Shown here: positions 52,606 to 62,612 of the stretch, one piece after another | Layout of the letters: each line of letters opens with the position of its first letter | How positions within the stretch are numbered: position 1 is the stretch's first letter | Assembly (NCBI GenBank): GCA_964411985.1 | Contig: CAYPNF010000028.1 | Location: 1-64,000 of the forward strand | Source of the DNA: CAYPNF01 sp964411985 | Lineage (GTDB): Bacteria; Verrucomicrobiota; Verrucomicrobiia; Limisphaerales; J093 | DNA: 64,000 nucleotides | Direction of reading: 5' to 3' | Translations under genes and position numbers: made by a program | Notes under the pieces: generated by a model | Told to the model about the DNA's origin: nothing | Databases searched by the model: none | Seen by the model: the letters and a program-made list of their open reading frames with translations, nothing else

Positions 52606-55065
52606 ATGAAGAGTTCCCCACTGACTCACAATGTTGCGGTATCTGCCTTGACGCTTCCTTTGTTCACTATTTGCCTGGCGGTGGTGGCTCAAGCCGCCGA
52701 GCCATCAACCACGGCGACGCCTGCCCAATTGCCCCCCCTGACCTCGGTGCGCTTGCTGGATGGTCCCTTTGCCGACGCCCTGAAGGCGAATCGAACGTAT
52801 TTGCTGGCGCTGGAACCGGATCGTCTCCTTGCACCTTTCTTTCGCGAAGCGGGACTGGCGTCAAAATCCAACCCTTACGGAAACTGGGAGAGCACCGGCT
52901 TGGACGGTCACACGGCCGGCCATTACCTCTCAGCGCTGGCAACCATGATCGCCTCGGGGGCCGATACTCCCGAGGGCGAATTGAAGCGTCGGCTGGTTTA
53001 CATGGTGTCCGAATTGGCGCGATGCCAGCAGGCGGCCAGCGATGGCTACCTCGGCGGCGTGCCTGGCAGCCGGGAATTGTGGAAGGTGATCGCTTCCGGG
53101 CGCGTGGACGCCATTAATCAGAAATGGGTTCCATGGTATAACCTGCACAAGACCTTCGCCGGTCTGAGGGACGCGTATTGGCTCACCGGCAATGTACAAG
53201 CCCGCGAAATCCTAGTCCGCTGTGGGGATTGGTGCGAACAGATCACCTCCGGGCTTTCCGACGACCAGATGCAGCGGATGCTAGGCCAGGAACACGGTGG
53301 CATGAACGAGGTGCTGGCAGACATTTATGTCGTTACCGGCGACCAGAAGTATCTTCGCCTGGCGCAGCGTTTCTGCCACAAGGCCGTGCTGGATCCGTTG
53401 AAGCGTCACGAGGATCCATTGACCGGCAAACACGCCAATACCCAGATTCCCAAGGTAATCGGCCTCGAACGCATCGCCACGCTCACGGCCGACCGGGAGG
53501 CCGACGAGGGCGCGCGGTACTTCTGGGAGAACGTCACTGGCAAGCGGACTGTCGCCTTTGGCGGCAACAGCGTTTCCGAGCACTTCAACGATCCTAAAGA
53601 TTTCAGCCGCATGATGGAACACCGCGAAGGTCCGGAGACCTGCAACACGTACAACATGCTCCAATTGACCAAGCAACTGTTCGCCTCACGGCCGAATGCC
53701 GTTTACACGGACTTCTACGAGCGCGCGCTCTACAACCACATCCTTGCTTCCATCAACATCGAGCGGCCTGGCTTTGTCTACTTCACGCCGGTTCGTCCGC
53801 AGCATTACCGCGTGTATTCGCAACCGGACCAGGGGTTTTGGTGCTGCGTGGGTACAGGCATCGAGAACCCCGGCCGGTATGGGGAGTTCATTTACGCCCT
53901 GGCCACGAACGCGCTTTACGTGAATCTCTTCATCGCTTCCGAAATCACCATCACCAACCTTGGCCTGACGCTCCGGCAGGACACGGCATTTCCCGATGAG
54001 GCTCGCACCAAGCTGACGCTAAGAGTCGAGCAGCCCGCGGAGTTCACTCTCCATATTCGTCATCCGCGCTGGGTAGAGGGGGGAGCGTTTTCGGTCAAGG
54101 TGAATGGCCAATCCGTGGTCGTGGCTTCGACCCCCTCGTCCTACGCTGCATTGCGTCGCGTATGGCAAGACCAGGATCTTGTGGAAGTCGAACTTCCGAT
54201 GCAAACCATGGTGGAAAGGTTGCCGGATGGGTCCGACTGGGTGGCCATCCTGCACGGCCCCATCGTGCTGGCGTCGCCTTCGGGCACCCATGATTTACTG
54301 GGTCTGTATGCCAATGACAGCCGCATGGGCCATGTCGCCGCCGGCCCGTTGGTTCCGCTGGATCGCGTTCCGGTATTGCTGACCAGCGCCAGCGACTTGC
54401 AACGGCACGTCCGGCCAGACTCCGCTGCCGGGCCGCTGCACTTCCGGCTTACCGGGGTCGTCGAGCCTCCTGCAGCCGATGGACTGCCGCTGATGCCGTT
54501 CTTTAGGTTGCATAACGCGCGTTACCAGATGTATTGGCAACTGACGACGAAAGCCCAACTCGCCGTAACGAAAGAACGTCTGGCCGCCGAGGAGCGCGCC
54601 AAGGTCACGCGGGACGCGAACACGCTTGACCGCGTTGCCCCCGGGGAACAGCAATCGGAAGTGGAGCATGACCTGGTCGGCGAGCGCATCGAGACGGGTA
54701 TCTTTGAAGGCCGCCGGTGGCGGCACGGACGATCGTTTCAATACACACTCGACACGCGCAACGAGAAAGCGGTGGCCCTCGCGGTCACCTACTCGGGCTG
54801 GGATCGGAATCGGAGATTCGATGTACTCGCCAACGGCAAGCTTCTCGCGACCGAACACCTGGACGGCTCCCGGCCGGGCCAGTTCTTTGAAAAGCACTAC
54901 CCGCTTTCTGCGGACGTGCTTGCCACCGCCACGAATGGCCGCGTGACCTTCAAGTTCAGCGCACCTGCGGGGCTTACGGGTGGCGTCTTCGACGTGCGGT
55001 TACTGAAGGCTGTCGCGACCAATTCCGCGAGTGGGAATTTTCAAACCACACCAAGAACCCAATGA
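52606..55065 (+). CDS. Secreted GH127/GH146-like beta-L-arabinofuranosidase (DUF1680)
   Basis: 819 residues with a signal peptide (LTLPLFTICLAVVAQAA). The DUF1680 core has NWESTGLDGHTAGHYLSALA, WVPWYNLHKTFAGLRDAY, LGQEHGGMNEVLADIYVVTGD, then EGPETCNTYNMLQLTKQLF and GFWCCVGTGIENPGRYGEFIY. The Glu/Cys and CC residues in these two motifs match the zinc-bound catalytic cysteine site known for GH127. A C-terminal extension (about 640-810) looks like a beta domain (FDVLANGKLLATEHL). It releases beta-linked L-arabinofuranose. It is coupled to the following esterase by a four-base overlap. Confidence 0.93.
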   Translation: MKSSPLTHNVAVSALTLPLFTICLAVVAQAAEPSTTATPAQLPPLTSVRLLDGPFADALKANRTYLLALEPDRLLAPFFREAGLASKSNPYGNWESTGLDGHTAGHYLSALATMIASGADTPEGELKRRLVYMVSELARCQQAASDGYLGGVPGSRELWKVIASGRVDAINQKWVPWYNLHKTFAGLRDAYWLTGNVQAREILVRCGDWCEQITSGLSDDQMQRMLGQEHGGMNEVLADIYVVTGDQKYLRLAQRFCHKAVLDPLKRHEDPLTGKHANTQIPKVIGLERIATLTADREADEGARYFWENVTGKRTVAFGGNSVSEHFNDPKDFSRMMEHREGPETCNTYNMLQLTKQLFASRPNAVYTDFYERALYNHILASINIERPGFVYFTPVRPQHYRVYSQPDQGFWCCVGTGIENPGRYGEFIYALATNALYVNLFIASEITITNLGLTLRQDTAFPDEARTKLTLRVEQPAEFTLHIRHPRWVEGGAFSVKVNGQSVVVASTPSSYAALRRVWQDQDLVEVELPMQTMVERLPDGSDWVAILHGPIVLASPSGTHDLLGLYANDSRMGHVAAGPLVPLDRVPVLLTSASDLQRHVRPDSAAGPLHFRLTGVVEPPAADGLPLMPFFRLHNARYQMYWQLTTKAQLAVTKERLAAEERAKVTRDANTLDRVAPGEQQSEVEHDLVGERIETGIFEGRRWRHGRSFQYTLDTRNEKAVALAVTYSGWDRNRRFDVLANGKLLATEHLDGSRPGQFFEKHYPLSADVLATATNGRVTFKFSAPAGLTGGVFDVRLLKAVATNSASGNFQTTPRTQ

Positions 55066-56246
55066 TCCTCCGCGCCTCTCTCACCGTCTTGTGGCTGCTT
55101 TCGCCCGTTCTTGCGTGGGCGCAGCAGGCCAACGTCAACCTGGATTTCAACCCGCAGAAGAACACCGAACGGCTCATTCCGTTCAGTGCGCCGCTGAACT
55201 CGCCGGAGGTACACGACGATCGGACCGTTACGTTTCGCTTGAAGGCGCCAGCGGCTAAGGAGGTGAGGCTCGTCGGTGTCGCCATCCTCAGCGCGCTGGG
55301 CAGAACCAACCAGCCTGCGCCCTTCAAAAAGGGCAACGATGGCGTCTGGACGTTGACCGTCGGCCCGCTCCGGCCGGACATGTACGCCTACCATTTGAAT
55401 GTGGACGGCGTGCAGATCGCTGACCCAAACAACAGCTGCGCGGCGTTCACTGCCATGCCGCCCTATAGCCAGCTTGTGGTGCATGGCGACGGTCCGGCTT
55501 ACTACGACGCCCGCAACGTCCCGCACGGCTCGGTGACGCGCCACATTTACCACTCCGAGGTGACCCGCGGCGAACGCGAGCTGTACGTCTACACACCGCC
55601 GGGTTACGACCGCACAAAGCCCTATCCGGTGCTGTATCTCGTTGGCGGCAGCGGCGAAATGCCTTCCAACTGGGTCTATGACGGGCGCGCCAACTTCATC
55701 ATGGACAACCTGCTGGCGGAAAGCAGAGCCGTCCCGATGGTGATCGCCATTCCGAACAATCAGGTCGTTCACCGCAACAACCCCAGGCACACCGAGCTGA
55801 CCTTCAAGGCGTTTGAAGCCGAACTCCGCCAGCACGTCATCCCGCTGGTGGAGCGCGAATACAGCGTCCGCCGTGATCCGAAAGGCCGGGCGCTCTCCGG
55901 ACTGTCCATGGGTGGACGCCACACGATGTTTGTCGGATTGAACTCGCTCGACCTCTTCGCTTCATTTGGGGTGCTCAGCGCCGGTGATGTGGACAGCGAA
56001 AAGTCCCTTGCGACATTCCTCAACGACCCGGACGCGAACCAGAAGATTAACTACCTGTTTGTCGGGCAAGGAACTCTGGAAGCTACGGACCGCATGGGCG
56101 AGCGGTGCGTGTCTCTGCACAAGGCGCTCGATAACCACAACATCACCCACGAATACTACGTCGGCGGCTACGGTGGACACGATTGGGCCACTTGGCGTCA
56201 TCTGCTCTACTACCGTTTCCTGCCAAACCTGTGGCGAGGGAACTAG
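55062..56246 (+). CDS. Secreted CE1-like esterase with CBM48-like N-terminus
   Basis: 394 residues with a signal peptide (LTVLWLLSPVLAWAQQ). Residues about 40-130 form an E-set/CBM48-like domain (VTFRLKAPAAKEVRLVGV...GVWTLTVGPLRPDMYAYHLNVDG). The esterase D domain follows: LYVYTPPGYDRTKPYPVLYLVGGSGE, nucleophile serine in LSGLSMGGRHTM and His in GGYGGHDWATWRH. The CBM48-CE1 arrangement is frequent in xylan loci and known from feruloyl or acetyl esterases. It overlaps the GH127 stop (ATGA). Confidence 0.92.
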   Translation: MILRASLTVLWLLSPVLAWAQQANVNLDFNPQKNTERLIPFSAPLNSPEVHDDRTVTFRLKAPAAKEVRLVGVAILSALGRTNQPAPFKKGNDGVWTLTVGPLRPDMYAYHLNVDGVQIADPNNSCAAFTAMPPYSQLVVHGDGPAYYDARNVPHGSVTRHIYHSEVTRGERELYVYTPPGYDRTKPYPVLYLVGGSGEMPSNWVYDGRANFIMDNLLAESRAVPMVIAIPNNQVVHRNNPRHTELTFKAFEAELRQHVIPLVEREYSVRRDPKGRALSGLSMGGRHTMFVGLNSLDLFASFGVLSAGDVDSEKSLATFLNDPDANQKINYLFVGQGTLEATDRMGERCVSLHKALDNHNITHEYYVGGYGGHDWATWRHLLYYRFLPNLWRGN

Positions 56247-56291
56247 CCGCTAACCACAAAGGACCTAATCACCCCAATCCCCCAACACTCC

Positions 56292-57518
56292 ATGAAGACA
56301 AAACTCGCACTTGCAGCCATGCTGTCGAGCCAGATCTGCCTGGCTCAAACCGACCCACCGCCAGTGGAGGATTTCAAACCATCCACCCTGAACCAGCCTG
56401 GCAAGCAGTATCCCCAGGTCAATTCCGAGCGCCGCGTCCGTGCCAGGATCGCCGCGCCGCAGGCCACCAATGTCGCGCTCCAGTTCCTCGGCGGTGCGAC
56501 GTACCCTCTGACCAAGGGCGACGATGGTGCGTGGGTAGGCGTCACGCGGCCCCAGGACGAAGGCTTTCACTATTACCAGCTGGTGATTGATGGCGCCCAG
56601 GTTCCGGACCCCGGCAGCCTGTACTTCTATGGCGGCAGCCGTTGGGGCAGCGGCCTCGAGATCCCCGCCCAAGACCAGGACTTCTATGCCGTAAAGAACG
56701 TGCCTCACGGCGATCTGCGACAGACCCGCTACTATTCCAGGAGCGCCAACGCCAATCTTCGGTGCTTTGTATACACGCCGCCGGATTATGAGAAGGACCC
56801 GACCAAGCGTTATCCAGTGTTGTATCTCCAACACGGCGGCGGCGAAGACGAGACCGGCTGGGGCGGCCAGGGCCATGCGGGGCTGATCATGGACAATCTG
56901 ATTGCCGATGGCAAAACCAAGCCGTTCCTCATCGTGATGGCCAGCAGCTATGTCCCCGGCGCTGTCGGCCCTGGCCGCGGACCGACTGCCGCGGGAGCGA
57001 CAAACTCCCCTTCGACAGTTGCCACGAACGCTCCGGCGGGCGGGCGCGGCCCCGGTGGACGCATGTTTGACTTCAGCGCTTTCACGAAGGTTCTCCTGGA
57101 GGACCTGATCCCTTTCATTGACGGCAACTTCCGCACCCTGACGGATCAGCCGAATCGTGCCATGGCTGGTCTCTCCATGGGAGGCATGCAAACCCGGTCG
57201 ATCACGCTGGCCAACCTCGACAAGTTTTCCCACATCGGCATTTTCAGTGGCGGCAGCATCGCGCCGACGGATATTGCCGACATGGATGCCTTCAAACAGA
57301 AGATCAAGGTGGTTTTCGTCGGCTACGGCAGCCGTGAACTGGGTGGCAATCGCGGGGGCGGCCGCGGGGGCTTCGGCGGCGATCCCAAGGCAAACACTGA
57401 GGCACTCAAAGCGGCCGGTATCAACAGCTACTTCTATGTGTCTCCCGACACGGCGCACGAGTGGCAATCCTGGCGCCGCAGCCTATATCAATTCGCACCG
57501 TTGCTGTTTAGGAATTGA
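56292..57518 (+). CDS. Secreted CE1-like esterase with CBM48-like N-terminus, second copy
   Basis: 408 residues with a signal peptide (MKTKLALAAMLSSQICLAQ). It is paralogous to the gene before it: E-set domain (ARIAAPQATNVALQFLGG...FHYYQLVIDGAQVPDPGS), then CFVYTPPDYEKDP and YPVLYLQHGGGEDETGW, nucleophile serine in MAGLSMGGMQTRS, and a C-terminal DTAHEWQSWRR with the likely His. Two low-complexity Gly/Ala/Pro or Gly/Arg insertions (about 220-258 and 350-366) lie in surface loops. It probably attacks acyl esters on xylan side chains. Confidence 0.9.
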   Translation: MKTKLALAAMLSSQICLAQTDPPPVEDFKPSTLNQPGKQYPQVNSERRVRARIAAPQATNVALQFLGGATYPLTKGDDGAWVGVTRPQDEGFHYYQLVIDGAQVPDPGSLYFYGGSRWGSGLEIPAQDQDFYAVKNVPHGDLRQTRYYSRSANANLRCFVYTPPDYEKDPTKRYPVLYLQHGGGEDETGWGGQGHAGLIMDNLIADGKTKPFLIVMASSYVPGAVGPGRGPTAAGATNSPSTVATNAPAGGRGPGGRMFDFSAFTKVLLEDLIPFIDGNFRTLTDQPNRAMAGLSMGGMQTRSITLANLDKFSHIGIFSGGSIAPTDIADMDAFKQKIKVVFVGYGSRELGGNRGGGRGGFGGDPKANTEALKAAGINSYFYVSPDTAHEWQSWRRSLYQFAPLLFRN

Positions 57519-57569
57519 TACCTAGGCATTTGACAATTCAACAAATCCATTGCGAACCATTCACGGAAA

Positions 57570-60500
57570 ATGAAAACGTTACTCACACTCCTGACCTTCC
57601 TCGCGCTGTCGCTGTCCGTTCTCGCGGCCGATGTCACCGGCATTTGGAAATCCGAATTCGACTCCCAGATCGGCCACCAAGTCTACACCTTCACCTTCAA
57701 GCAGGAAGGGGCGAAGTTGACCGGGAAAGCCAATTCGGAGGCTGGCGAGCGGAAGCGCGAAGCCGAACTGAAAGAAGGCAAAGTGGACGGTGACACGGTT
57801 TCCTTCTTCGAGATGCTGAGCATCCAGGACAGGGAGATCCGCATCGGCTACACCGGAAAGCTCTCAGCCGGCGGCAACGAAATCACCTTCACGCGCGAGG
57901 TGGGTGAGTATGCCAAAACGGAGATCGTGGCCAGGCGGGAACAGAGCTCCGCCGCTGGGCCAAATGCGACGAAGAGGTTCCGGATCAAAGCCGGCAAGTC
58001 GGAGTCGGTCAAAGACGCGGAGGGCAACGTCTGGCTGGCCGACCAGGGCTTCGAGGGTGGCCAAACGATCGAAAGGCCCGACATTCAGGTTGCCAACACG
58101 AAGAGTCCCGACCTCTACCGATCAGAACGCTACAGCATGGAGTCCTTTTCCTGGCCGGTGCCCAACGGGAAGTATGTGGTGAACCTCCACTTTGCGGAAA
58201 CATTCGAGGGCATCACGGGGTCGGGTCAGCGCGTCTTCTCCTTCAACGTGCAAGGGCGTGAGTTCAAGGATTTCGACGTGTGGGTTAAGGCAGGCGGGGC
58301 TTTGAAGGCCTACGTCGAAACGGTCCCGGTCGAAGTCACGGACGGGAAGATCAAGGTGACCTTTACGCCCAAGGTTGAGAATCCCCAGATCTGCGCGATT
58401 GAGATTATTGCGCAAACAGGAGGCGAGACCGGTGCGGCAGCACCTGCGCCCACGGCGAAGTCGATCCGGATCAAAGCCGGCAAGTCGGAGTCGGTCAAAG
58501 ACGCGGAGGGCAACGTCTGGCTGGCCGACCAGGGCTTCGAGGGTGGCCAAACGATCGAAAGGCCCGACATTCAGGTTGCCAACACGAAGAGTCCCGACCT
58601 CTACCGATCAGAACGCTACAGCATGGAGTCCTTTTCCTGGCCGGTGCCCAACGGGAAGTATGTGGTGAACCTCCACTTTGCGGAAACATTCGAGGGCATC
58701 ACGGGGTCGGGTCAGCGCGTCTTCTCCTTCAACGTGCAAGGGCGTGAGTTCAAGGATTTCGACGTGTGGGTTAAGGCAGGCGGGGCTTTGAAGGCCTACG
58801 TCGAAACGGTCCCGGTCGAAGTCACGGACGGGAAGATCAAGGTGACCTTCACACCCAAGGTTGAGAACCCCCAGATCTGCGCGATGGAAATCGTCCCGCA
58901 ATCAGGGTCAGGGGGCGGGTCCAGTGCGACAACGCCCGCTCCCGCCACAACCGCGCCTTCCGCTTCGGCGGATGCCACGCCCGCTCCAGCTGCGCCCACG
59001 GGACCCACCGTTCTGCGAATTGACGCGGCCAAAGTCACCGGCAGGGTCAGTCCCATGCTTTACGGGCTGATGACCGAGGAGATCAACTTTGCCTACGAAG
59101 GAGGAGTGTATGCGGAGTTGATTCGAAATCGCTCGTTCAAAGCGGATGCGGTCGTCCCACCTGTGACCCCAGACACTTACGTGGTCGGCAAGTACCTTCC
59201 GGTTACTTTCAAGCCCGACACCAAGCCCCGGTTCTGGACCGTCGTCGGTGGTGCCTCGATGGTTCTCGACACAAATACTCCGCTCAATGATTTCCTCAAC
59301 GTTAGCCTCAAGCTCGACGCTGCGTCCGCATCGGTGGCTTCTCCCGTCGGCATTGCCAACGGTGGGTACTGGGGTATTCCCGTCAAGCCCAGCACCACCT
59401 ATCATGTGTCGTTCTTCGCCAAGGCAGCCAGCGGCTTCCCCGGAACGGTTACGGTCAGCCTGGAGAGCGCGGATGGCAAAACCACGTTCGCCAGCACGAA
59501 GATCTCCGGGTTGAGCGGCAATTGGAGGAAGTTCGAGACCACCCTTAAGACCAAGCGCGTCCTGGCCTCGAAGGACAACGTGTTCAAATTGACCACAACG
59601 ACCCCGGGAACGCTTTGGCTTCAAAACGTCTCGCTCTTCCCGCCCACGTACAAGAATCGTAAGAACGGCAACCGCACGGACATCATGGAACTGCTGGCCG
59701 CCATGCAGCCCAAATTCCTCCGCTTCCCGGGTGGCAATTATCTCGAGGGCAACGCGTTCAACCAGCGTTTCATTTGGAAAGAAACCATCGGCCCGGTCGA
59801 GCAACGTCCCGGCCATCCCAGTTGCTGGGGTTACTGGTCCACCGACGGCATGGGACTGCTCGAATTCGCCGAGTGGTGCGAAGACCTCGACATGGAGCCG
59901 ATCCTCGGCGTGTTCGCCGGCTATTGTTTGGGCCGGGGTGGGGTAATTCCCGCCGGGCCGGCGCTCGAACCTTACATTCAGGAAGCACTCGAGGAAATCG
60001 AGTATCTCATCGGCGACGCCCAATCCACCAAGTGGGGCGCGGAACGGGCGAAGAACGGCCATCCCAAGCCGTTCAAGTTGACTTACGTTGAAGTCGGTAA
60101 CGAAGACTGGTTCGACCGCAGCGGCAGCTACGACGGACGCTTCACTCAGTTCTACGACGCTATCAGGGCGAAGTATCCGCACCTGAAGATCATGTCCTCG
60201 TGGGGCTATGAGCAACCCGAAAAGGGTTCTGTGAAGAGCCGCACACCGGATCTGGTGGACGAACATTTCTATCGCAACATGGAAGAGATGATGGCGCAGG
60301 CGTTCCGGTACGACACGTACTCGCGGACGAATCCGACCAAGATCTTCTGCGGGGAATGGGCCACGCGCGTCGGTTCGCCCACCCCCAACATGTCTGGCGC
60401 GCTCGGCGACGGCGCGTGGATGACCTGCATGGAACGTAATTCCGACATTGTCCTGCTGTCCTGCTATGCGCCGCTCTTCGTCAACGTGAGCCAGTTGACC

Positions 60501-60998
60501 GGGAATGGGCGTTCGATGCAGTGGAGTTCGGACCTGATCGGCTACGATGCGCTGACCAGCTACGGCTCGCCCGCGTATCACGCGCAGCAGATGTTCAGCT
60601 CGATGCACGGCGATGAGATTCTAGCGACGGACTCGCAGAACATTCCCATGCGTTCGTGGCAGCGGCCCGGTCGCTCGGGGGCGACCGGACCGGCGCAGCA
60701 GCTCCGCGAGGTTTTCTTTGATGCCACCCGCGATTCGAAGCGCGGCGTCATTTATCTGAAGGTCGTGAATACCGCTGGGGTGGTGCAGCGCATCAACGTC
60801 CAGATCCAAGGTGCAAAGTCCATCAGTTCCAAGGGCGAAGCGGTCGTCCTCGCGGCCAGCAAGCTGGACGACACCAACTCCATCACCGAGCCGAACAAGA
60901 TCATTCCGCGGACGGAGAAAGTCAGTGGCCTGAGTGCTGATTTCACCCGGGAACTGCCCCCGTATTCGGTCACGGTGCTAAAAGTGAATTCGAAGTAA
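57570..60998 (+). CDS. Secreted GH51 arabinofuranosidase with two identical malectin-like domains
   Basis: 1142 residues with a signal peptide (LLTFLALSLSVLAAD). Order: beta module shared with the esterase at 48906 (about 20-120), malectin-like domain 1 (about 132-290), malectin-like domain 2 (about 294-452), a Pro/Ala/Thr linker (about 453-490), then a GH51-type catalytic region. Acid/base Glu845 lies in EVGNEDWFDR and nucleophile Glu929 in FCGEWATRVG. LMTEEINFAYEGGVYAELIRNRSF marks the GH51 start. It releases alpha-L-arabinofuranose from arabinoxylan or arabinan. Domains 1 and 2 are encoded by perfectly repeated DNA over 385 bases. Confidence 0.93.
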   Translation: MKTLLTLLTFLALSLSVLAADVTGIWKSEFDSQIGHQVYTFTFKQEGAKLTGKANSEAGERKREAELKEGKVDGDTVSFFEMLSIQDREIRIGYTGKLSAGGNEITFTREVGEYAKTEIVARREQSSAAGPNATKRFRIKAGKSESVKDAEGNVWLADQGFEGGQTIERPDIQVANTKSPDLYRSERYSMESFSWPVPNGKYVVNLHFAETFEGITGSGQRVFSFNVQGREFKDFDVWVKAGGALKAYVETVPVEVTDGKIKVTFTPKVENPQICAIEIIAQTGGETGAAAPAPTAKSIRIKAGKSESVKDAEGNVWLADQGFEGGQTIERPDIQVANTKSPDLYRSERYSMESFSWPVPNGKYVVNLHFAETFEGITGSGQRVFSFNVQGREFKDFDVWVKAGGALKAYVETVPVEVTDGKIKVTFTPKVENPQICAMEIVPQSGSGGGSSATTPAPATTAPSASADATPAPAAPTGPTVLRIDAAKVTGRVSPMLYGLMTEEINFAYEGGVYAELIRNRSFKADAVVPPVTPDTYVVGKYLPVTFKPDTKPRFWTVVGGASMVLDTNTPLNDFLNVSLKLDAASASVASPVGIANGGYWGIPVKPSTTYHVSFFAKAASGFPGTVTVSLESADGKTTFASTKISGLSGNWRKFETTLKTKRVLASKDNVFKLTTTTPGTLWLQNVSLFPPTYKNRKNGNRTDIMELLAAMQPKFLRFPGGNYLEGNAFNQRFIWKETIGPVEQRPGHPSCWGYWSTDGMGLLEFAEWCEDLDMEPILGVFAGYCLGRGGVIPAGPALEPYIQEALEEIEYLIGDAQSTKWGAERAKNGHPKPFKLTYVEVGNEDWFDRSGSYDGRFTQFYDAIRAKYPHLKIMSSWGYEQPEKGSVKSRTPDLVDEHFYRNMEEMMAQAFRYDTYSRTNPTKIFCGEWATRVGSPTPNMSGALGDGAWMTCMERNSDIVLLSCYAPLFVNVSQLTGNGRSMQWSSDLIGYDALTSYGSPAYHAQQMFSSMHGDEILATDSQNIPMRSWQRPGRSGATGPAQQLREVFFDATRDSKRGVIYLKVVNTAGVVQRINVQIQGAKSISSKGEAVVLAASKLDDTNSITEPNKIIPRTEKVSGLSADFTRELPPYSVTVLKVNSK
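57979..58849 (+). repeat. Perfect 385-bp direct duplication inside the GH51 gene
   Basis: Bases 57979-58363 and 58465-58849 are identical by eye; the offset is 486 bases (162 codons). Divergence starts at 58364/58850 (T versus C) and increases toward the domain end. Both copies keep the frame. Silent sites are identical too, so the duplication is very recent or kept identical by gene conversion. A repeat-related assembly error should also be considered. Confidence 0.92.
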
Positions 60999-61022
60999 CC
61001 TCGCAACACCCATCGCTGGGGT

Positions 61023-62570
61023 ATGAAGATGAAAACGATCTCTGTGCTGACTTTGCTGACAGGCGGACTCGTCGCGCTCGCCCAAAGCAACTCGCCGCCC
61101 GTCATGACCGAATACGGCCTTGTGCGGGGCGTTGTCGAGAAAGACCTGATCGTCTACCGTGGCATCCCGTTTGCTGCGCCGCCTGTTGGGGACCTTCGCT
61201 GGCGGCCACCGCAGCCCGCTGGAAAGTGGGACGGCGTGCGCGATGCCACGAAGTTCGCACCAGATCCATACCAGGGGAACGGTGGCGGCAATGTGAGCGA
61301 GGATTGTCTGTATCTGAACATCTGGACTCCCGCCAAGTCTGGCGCCGAACGCATTCCTGTGCTCGTCTGGATTTACGGCGGCGGCTTCGCCGGTGGCTCC
61401 ACCTCCACCCCGGTGCACAACGGTGAATACCTCGCGCGCAAGGGTGTCGTGCTGGTCAGCATCAACTACCGAGTCGGCTCTCTGGGTTTCCTCGCTCATC
61501 CGCAACTTAGCGCCGAGTCTCCGCGCAAGGTTTCTGGCAACTACGGCCTCCTCGACCAGGTGGCGGGTCTCCAGTGGGTGCGGCAGAACATAGCTAAGTT
61601 CGGCGGTGATCCGGGCCGCATTACCATTTTCGGCGAATCCGCTGGGGGCATCGCCGTTAGCATGCTTTGCGCATCGCCTGAAGCGAAAGGCTTGTTCCAA
61701 GGCGCGATCTCGCAGAGCGGCGGTTCTTTTGGCCCGACCCGGCCCACCACTTACCCGGGCGAGAACATGAAGACCCTGAGCTTGGCCGAGAAGGAAGGAG
61801 TGGCCTTCACAACATCCGCCGGGGTGGCGTCACTTGCCGATCTTCGCCGCATCGCTCCCGGCGACCTGCCGCGTGGTCGCGGCTGGCCCATCGTGGACGG
61901 CTGGGTGATTCCCGACGACCAATACAAGCTTTACGAAGCGGGCAACTACAACGACGTGGACATCCTCGTCGGCTACAACTCCGACGAAGGCCTGAGCTTC
62001 TCCCGCGAACGCACCCCCGCCGAGTTCATAGCCAACGTGGAGAAACGCTACGGTCCCTTCGCTGATAAGCTCCTCAAGGCGTATCCGGTCGGCGAGACCA
62101 GCGTTCCCAAAACGGCTCGCGACCTGATGCGTGACGCGGCATTCGGCTGGCAGACTTGGACCTGGGCCCGCCTACAGACGCGGACGGGCAAGTCTAAGGT
62201 CTTTTACTATTACTTTGACCAGCATCCCCAGCGTGCGGAAGGCTCGCCTCAATCCGACCATGGCATGCCGCATGGCGTGGACGTGCCCTACGTTTTTCAA
62301 ACGCTGGACCGCAAGAGGCCTGACATCACTGCCGGGGACCTGGCGATCTCGGAGACGGTGGCGACTTACTGGGTCAACTTTGCCAAGCGCGGCGACCCGA
62401 ATGGGCCGGGTGTGCCGGTGTGGCCACGCTTCACCGAGAAGGACGGCAAGGTGATGTATTTCAAGGATCAGGCCCAGCTCGGGCCGGTCCCCAGCGCCGA
62501 CGCGCTCGAGGTGCTCGACTCCTACTTTGCGTGGCGCCGGACGCCGGAAGGTCAGGCCTGGGCGAAATAG
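61023..62570 (+). CDS. Secreted type B carboxylesterase
   Basis: 515 residues with a signal peptide (ISVLTLLTGGLVALAQ). The alpha/beta-hydrolase signatures of carboxylesterase type B are complete: YRGIPFAAPPVGDLRWRPPQP, SEDCLYLNIWTP, VLVWIYGGGFAGG (oxyanion hole), nucleophile Ser206 in IFGESAGGIA, acidic residue in GYNSDEGLSF and His in MPHGVDVPYVF. ATG 61029 is an alternative start. It hydrolyses carboxylic esters. In this block it probably acts on acyl groups of hemicellulose or on released aromatic esters. Confidence 0.92.
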   Translation: MKMKTISVLTLLTGGLVALAQSNSPPVMTEYGLVRGVVEKDLIVYRGIPFAAPPVGDLRWRPPQPAGKWDGVRDATKFAPDPYQGNGGGNVSEDCLYLNIWTPAKSGAERIPVLVWIYGGGFAGGSTSTPVHNGEYLARKGVVLVSINYRVGSLGFLAHPQLSAESPRKVSGNYGLLDQVAGLQWVRQNIAKFGGDPGRITIFGESAGGIAVSMLCASPEAKGLFQGAISQSGGSFGPTRPTTYPGENMKTLSLAEKEGVAFTTSAGVASLADLRRIAPGDLPRGRGWPIVDGWVIPDDQYKLYEAGNYNDVDILVGYNSDEGLSFSRERTPAEFIANVEKRYGPFADKLLKAYPVGETSVPKTARDLMRDAAFGWQTWTWARLQTRTGKSKVFYYYFDQHPQRAEGSPQSDHGMPHGVDVPYVFQTLDRKRPDITAGDLAISETVATYWVNFAKRGDPNGPGVPVWPRFTEKDGKVMYFKDQAQLGPVPSADALEVLDSYFAWRRTPEGQAWAK

Positions 62571-62612
62571 AGCCTGAACGGACTCACGTCCGCTACCACA
62601 GGAACTGGAACC

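Noticed and set aside
58908..60608. 566-codon minus-strand open frame
   Set aside because: It lies opposite the GH51 catalytic domain, has no domain pattern or start signal, and reflects the GC-rich codon usage of the true gene.
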